64,000 bases of DNA. Origin: Maliibacterium massiliense (lineage in GTDB: Bacteria > Bacillota > Clostridia > Christensenellales > Maliibacteriaceae). Shown in pieces: positions 60,164-64,000 of the stretch. Numbering within the stretch: the stretch's first letter is position 1; every line of letters begins with the position of its first letter. The stretch covers positions 930,001 through 994,000 of the forward strand of contig NZ_LR026983.1 in assembly GCF_900604345.1 (NCBI RefSeq), given 5' to 3'. The translations under genes and the position numbers were made by a program. The notes beneath the pieces are model-generated. The model did no database searches, was not told the origin of the DNA, and saw only the letters and a list, made by a program, of their open reading frames with translations.

Positions 60164-62106
60164 GCGTTCTCCTCCTTCTGTACGGATGTTGCGGCCGCCT
60201 GCTGGGCGGCCAGCAAAGACTGGTGGGCCTGGATGTGCTCCTGCACGCGCCGTCGCAGCGCCCTGGACTGCGCCAGCGCCGCTTCTCCCTCGCCCGAGAG
60301 CACAAAGCGGATGTGCTCGTCCAGGTGCAGTTCATGGTTGTCATAGGGCCCTACCTGTACATCGCGCGTCTGCATGTCTGCCTGCTCGCGCGCGGCGCGC
60401 GCCACATGCAGCTCGTCCAGCTGCACGGCCGCCTCCCAGTTGCCAAACTGCAGCATCTCCAGTACCTTGGCGCGCATGCGCCGGTCCATCTTGCCCGTGT
60501 CCGGATCGTTGAACAGGCCGCTTTTTAGCAGATCCAGCACCATCTGCTTGCGCTGGGCGGGGCTCTGGGAAAGCTCGTTTTCCGTATCGGTCACAACGTC
60601 GTCGGAGGTGATGTCGCTCGCCTGCCAGAACACGCGCTCCACCTTGGCCCCCTCGCCCACGATGCGGTCCACCCGCCTGCCGCTGGCCAGCTGCTTGTAA
60701 ATGCGCAGCCACTGGCGCGCTAGATCCATGAGGCTCTTTCGGATATGTTCCGCGGTGAGGGAAAGGCGGGTGTCGTCCTGCTCGCGCAGCACCTCCATCG
60801 CAACGCCGGATACCATGCCCGAGGGTACCTGGGACTGGCGCGCCAGCTCCGATACGCCGGAAATCAAGATAAACTCATTGAGCAGGCGCTCCTCCTCCGC
60901 GGTAAACTCCGCGGGCACGCCGCCGGTGCTGATGATGTGGGGCGGCTGCGCGCCGGGCCGGTAGAGCAGCACCTTGCCGGGCGAGAGTCCCTCCTCCTGC
61001 AGGTCGTCGGCGTCCATAGCGCCGTCCTCCACGGCCAATATGCCCACGGCGGTGCGGTTGAGCATCTCGTGCTTGCGGTTCTTTACCGCGTTGTACGCGC
61101 GCTGGATGGGGATACAGCGCTCGATCACCGACGCGCCGAAAAAGCACCCGGGGTTGTCGATACAGGTCTGGCGTGTGAAAGGATAGCCCACCTTATTGCC
61201 CTCGCCCACCCTGTAGGGCAGCGGCCCGTCGTGCAGCAGCGTCTCGCCCGCCACGATCAGCAGCCGCCCCTGCGGGCAGGCGTCCGTGGGCGCCTCGTAG
61301 CGCTCGATCACCAGCGCGGCGTCGCTGCGCGTGGTGGGGATGATCGAGGTCGCCGCTGCGCTGTACCCCAGTCCGCCCAGCAGCGAGGGGGTGCTGCCCA
61401 GGGTGTATACGTCCACCTCGCCGCCCTGCACGTCCGTTCCCCAGATGTGCTTGATCTCGCGCACGTGATAGGCCCTTGCGTGGATGATGGACTGCTGCCT
61501 GTGCAGCGGCACGCCGTGCAGCGCGTCGGGGAATATCTCGTACGGGGGACACACCGCCACCTCGATATCCCCCGGCTGTGCGCCCGAGCCCAAATGTCCG
61601 TTCCAGATGGTTTTGTAAAACACCGTGCCGCAGATCTCCGACCATACCGTGCCCTCGTTGAGCAGAGCGCTGATATCCACCTTGCGCCCGGCCGCCTGTA
61701 CAATGGCGGTGCACACCTTGGCGGTGCCGATGTCCGAGGCGTCCTCGGTCGCGGGGCGCACTGAGATGCCAGGCTGCACCCGCGAAAGCTTTGCCAGCCG
61801 CGTCTCAACAATGGGTGCGATGTGGTTGAACACCTCGCGCTCCTGCCAGAAATAGCTGCGCTGCACGTCCATGATGCGCCCCGCCGCCACGTTGATGTCG
61901 CAGTACTGGTTGCCCATCAAAAAGTTGGTGTTGAGCTGCCACTGCAACTCCAGCGGCATGCGCGCGCGCCTGCGGCGTTCAAAGTCCTCCAGCACCTCGG
62001 TGACGATTGCCTTCTTCTTCGCCGCCTCCCGCTGCGTGCGCACCTTGCCTGAAAGCGCCGCGTAAAAGGGCGCGAGCGGCGTTTTTTTCTTTTCCTGTCT
62101 TTGCAT
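60160..62106 (-). CDS. Phage portal protein (P22 type)
   Basis: 648 residues from MQRQEKKKTPL with AAAGGAG upstream. Long portal with RMPLELQWQLNTNFLMGNQY, SYFWQEREVFNHIAPIVETRLAKLSRV, KHEMLNRTAVGILAVEDGA and a helical C-terminus (ALAQSRALRRRVQEHIQAHQSLLAA). Length and helical barrel-like end resemble P22 gp1. Confidence 0.88.
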   Translation of the reverse strand: MQRQEKKKTPLAPFYAALSGKVRTQREAAKKKAIVTEVLEDFERRRRARMPLELQWQLNTNFLMGNQYCDINVAAGRIMDVQRSYFWQEREVFNHIAPIVETRLAKLSRVQPGISVRPATEDASDIGTAKVCTAIVQAAGRKVDISALLNEGTVWSEICGTVFYKTIWNGHLGSGAQPGDIEVAVCPPYEIFPDALHGVPLHRQQSIIHARAYHVREIKHIWGTDVQGGEVDVYTLGSTPSLLGGLGYSAAATSIIPTTRSDAALVIERYEAPTDACPQGRLLIVAGETLLHDGPLPYRVGEGNKVGYPFTRQTCIDNPGCFFGASVIERCIPIQRAYNAVKNRKHEMLNRTAVGILAVEDGAMDADDLQEEGLSPGKVLLYRPGAQPPHIISTGGVPAEFTAEEERLLNEFILISGVSELARQSQVPSGMVSGVAMEVLREQDDTRLSLTAEHIRKSLMDLARQWLRIYKQLASGRRVDRIVGEGAKVERVFWQASDITSDDVVTDTENELSQSPAQRKQMVLDLLKSGLFNDPDTGKMDRRMRAKVLEMLQFGNWEAAVQLDELHVARAAREQADMQTRDVQVGPYDNHELHLDEHIRFVLSGEGEAALAQSRALRRRVQEHIQAHQSLLAAQQAAATSVQKEENA

Positions 62107-62110
62107 GGGT

Positions 62111-62296
62111 TCACTCCTTTTCGTACGGCGGTGCCTGGCGCGTGCGCACCCGGATAATGTTGGGAATGCTGCGTGCCCTGCGCCCGTCTGCGGGCGGGAG
62201 CGCGTCCCCGCGCAGGCGTGCCCGCTCCCCGCGGTGGCAGCGTGCCTGCAGGAGCAGCGCCGCAATGCCCGCGATGGCCACAATCCATGTCTGCAA
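62111..62296 (-). CDS. Small membrane protein between terminase and portal
   Basis: 61 residues: N-terminal membrane helix (WIVAIAGIAALLLQ) and a basic tail. TTG start with AGGAGAGG about 8-9 nt upstream. Its stop lies inside the portal ribosome site (AAAGGAGTGA), suggesting coupling. Function unknown; could be a holin-like or membrane-targeting protein. Confidence 0.6.
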   Translation of the reverse strand: MQTWIVAIAGIAALLLQARCHRGERARLRGDALPPADGRRARSIPNIIRVRTRQAPPYEKE

Positions 62297-62316
62297 GTAT
62301 GCGTCCTCTCCTTTCT

Positions 62317-63783
62317 CTAGCGCATGGGCCGGCCCAAGGCTGCCGCCAGGCGCATCTTATCGCGCGCAATCTCACTGGGCTGCGGTTTGGGCGCCCTGGC
62401 GGGCTCTGGCCGGCTCATGATGTAGTAACGCAGATCGTCCATCGCGTGGTCGTCCACCTTGCGCGGCCCCTCCTGCCCCTCGGCAAAGCGGTATTTTTTA
62501 AACTCCTGGATCATCTGCGGGCAGTTGCTGCACACAAAAAGCCGGGGCCTGCCCCGCGGCCAGCGAAGGTGATCGGTGGCGGGGCGCAGTGCGAGGTATT
62601 CCCGCACGCGCTGGATGCCGCTCCACCGGTCGCGCCGCTGGGGCATGACGGCCGAAATGCCGTGGTCCGCAAAGAGCTCCGCCGCCGAGCGCTCGCCTGC
62701 AAGGGTGCGCTGGTGCACAGCCGGATCAAACAGCGCGCGCAGGCGCCGCTGGCTGTCACGGGGCCAGTGCAGCTGCCTGGCGATGGCGTCGATCGCGCGG
62801 GCGTGACGCTCCACCGTCCAGCCGCTCTGGTAGTGCTCGGCCACCACGTAGACGTTGCCGTCGCCGTCGCAGGCGTAAAAGTGGCAGGCGAGCGGGTTGA
62901 CCAGCCCCGGGTCAATGCTGATGCGGTCCTTCCACGCATCGGGCACGTCAAAGGGTTCGATCACGTGGATGTCCTCGTCAAACTCGGGATACACCAGCCC
63001 GCTGCCCGCCATAAAGTGGCCCAGCGCGCGGCTCTCCAACTCGCGTTTGGAGAGTGCGCGGGCCATGCGCTGCTTCTCCGCCTCAGGCAGAAAGGGGTTG
63101 TCGTCCCACTGCATGCGGATGTGCCACATCTCCGGATCGTCGTGCACGTTGAGGTACACCAGCTCGTGCACCCAGGTCAGGCCAAGCAGCGGGGTCATGG
63201 TGCCCCAGATATCGCCCTGCCGGTCGAGCACGCGCATCAGGCACTCCTTGTAGATGTCCTCGGGCGGCTCCTCGTCAAACCACACGTAATCCAAGCTCGC
63301 CCCCTGGAACTTGCCGCGTCCCTGGTCACACGACTTAAAACCGATGCGCGACTTGCCGCCGCAGGCGCTGTACACCTCGATGTAATCGATGACGCCGCCG
63401 GAAGGATCCCCCTTTTTGCCCTGGCGCATCACCACCTGCGCGATCCACTCAGGCGGCAGGTAGTCCATCACCTTGCGCTGGGCCACGTCGCGCTGCACCT
63501 CGTGGGTGAGGGATACCACCCAGCCGTGCGTGGCGCGCGCGATCCTGCGGTAGGGATGAATCCCCCGCGCAAACCAGATCGCCTCCACCGCGCCGCACTC
63601 GGTCTTGCCGCTGCGGTTGCCGCCGAACACCCAGCGGTTACGCTTGCCGCAGCGGTGAAAGGTCAGCTGTTTTTCATGGCGCAGCGCGCCGGTATTGTAG
63701 GCATCGATTCTGCGCATGCGCTGCCTGCGGCGCATCTCGGCCTCCACAGCGCGCAGGCGCGCGAGTTTTGCGCTTTGGCTCAC
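62317..63783 (-). CDS. Phage terminase large subunit
   Basis: 488 residues from GTG 63783, which overlaps the small-subunit stop in GTGA. ATPase: Walker A-like FGGNRSGKTECG, Walker B LDYVWFDEEPPE. Nuclease: SIDPGLVNPLACHFYA with Asp, ALFDPAVHQRT, and VDDHAMDDLRYYI near the end. Packages DNA into the head. Confidence 0.93.
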   Translation of the reverse strand: MSQSAKLARLRAVEAEMRRRQRMRRIDAYNTGALRHEKQLTFHRCGKRNRWVFGGNRSGKTECGAVEAIWFARGIHPYRRIARATHGWVVSLTHEVQRDVAQRKVMDYLPPEWIAQVVMRQGKKGDPSGGVIDYIEVYSACGGKSRIGFKSCDQGRGKFQGASLDYVWFDEEPPEDIYKECLMRVLDRQGDIWGTMTPLLGLTWVHELVYLNVHDDPEMWHIRMQWDDNPFLPEAEKQRMARALSKRELESRALGHFMAGSGLVYPEFDEDIHVIEPFDVPDAWKDRISIDPGLVNPLACHFYACDGDGNVYVVAEHYQSGWTVERHARAIDAIARQLHWPRDSQRRLRALFDPAVHQRTLAGERSAAELFADHGISAVMPQRRDRWSGIQRVREYLALRPATDHLRWPRGRPRLFVCSNCPQMIQEFKKYRFAEGQEGPRKVDDHAMDDLRYYIMSRPEPARAPKPQPSEIARDKMRLAAALGRPMR

Positions 63784-64000
63784 TGCTCCTGCGCCTCCTC
63801 CCCGTCCAGCGCCTGCCGCAGGCGCGTCCGTTCCTGCTGCAGCGCCTCGTCGCTCCAGTGGCAAAGGCTCTCCTGCGCCTCTGCGCACTCCTCCTGCCAG
63901 CGGTCCTTCGCGCGGTTGCTCAGCCACAGCCGCAGCGCGGCCAGGTCGGGCGGGCGCTCCTTCTCCACCACCTTGGTCACCACCATGCGCTGCTCGGTGC
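63780..64000 (-). CDS. Phage terminase small subunit, C-terminal part
   Basis: The visible 73 codons continue past the right edge. The segment TKVVEKERPPDLAALRLWLSN with RAKDRW resembles the C-terminal end of terminase small subunits, where a basic/acidic link precedes an oligomer or portal-binding helix. An in-frame ATG at 63986 exists, but coding continues upstream, so the start is beyond the window. Confidence 0.75.
   Translation of the reverse strand, partial: TEQRMVVTKVVEKERPPDLAALRLWLSNRAKDRWQEECAEAQESLCHWSDEALQQERTRLRQALDGEEAQEQ

Noticed and set aside
1..64000. CRISPR arrays, insertion sequences and integrases
   Set aside because: No regular direct-repeat/spacer array, no transposase and no integrase reading frame was found in the window.

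Overview
The window looks like the chromosome of an anaerobic, endospore-forming member of the Bacillota (Clostridia) with high G+C, about 60% by eye. Evidence: rubrerythrin, a four-subunit 2-oxoacid:ferredoxin oxidoreductase, pro-sigmaK inhibitor BofA, a Spo0E-like phosphatase, split transketolase, CdaA/CdaR, a LytTR regulator, strong AGGAGG-type ribosome sites, GTG/TTG starts and intrinsic hairpin/T-tract terminators. Most genes lie on the minus strand. The genus cannot be named from sequence alone. Layout, left to right: 1-8032 is a Kdp potassium-pump operon (kdpF-A-B-C, an unrecognised gene, then kdpD cut by the left edge). 8343-14039 holds rubrerythrin, a zinc-ribbon protein/cyclophilin/RecX operon, a MutY/B12-radical-SAM operon and two small genes. 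14211-21728 is a carbohydrate operon resembling the enteric sgc cluster (DeoR regulator, pentulose-phosphate epimerase-like, M42 peptidase, BtpA/SgcQ, TIM-barrel isomerase), with a sugar-binding lipoprotein and split transketolase but no PTS or ABC permease. 21909-26073 holds a TetR regulator, BofA, two adjacent uracil-DNA glycosylase paralogues, a CrtO-like acyltransferase and a DUF4363/DUF421 pair. A tRNA-Val(CAC) at 26239 is followed by about 0.85 kb without a supportable gene that contains degenerate, hairpin-rich tandem repeats. 27221-32115 is dnaX-ybaB-recR-alcohol dehydrogenase-pilin. 32164-38615 carries murG, small membrane proteins, DUF1963, enolase, a ComEC-like metallo-hydrolase and a frameshifted lipoprotein gene. 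The most interesting part is 38802-43919, all on the minus strand: an intramembrane-type histidine kinase, NfeD, flotillin FloA, a single-pass low-complexity protein, a LytTR response regulator and then four consecutive 25-29-residue hydrophobic micropeptides, at least three clearly related. Each peptide has its own ribosome site. The set sits behind one promoter flanked by direct repeats spaced 20-26 bp and ends at a terminator. I infer a membrane-stress or peptide-signalling system built on a membrane microdomain; I know of no description of it. 44085-53198 follows with Spo0E/XRE regulators, the 2-oxoacid oxidoreductase operon, a P-loop ATPase, a 625-residue repeat protein, cdaR and cdaA. 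The c-di-AMP synthase and the Kdp pump in one window suggest active potassium and turgor control. 53363-64000 is the structural block of a prophage with P22-like gene order: terminase subunits, portal, scaffold, coat, tail-accessory and beta-propeller proteins, a tail spike-like protein and a LysM/coiled-coil protein. It runs off the right edge.
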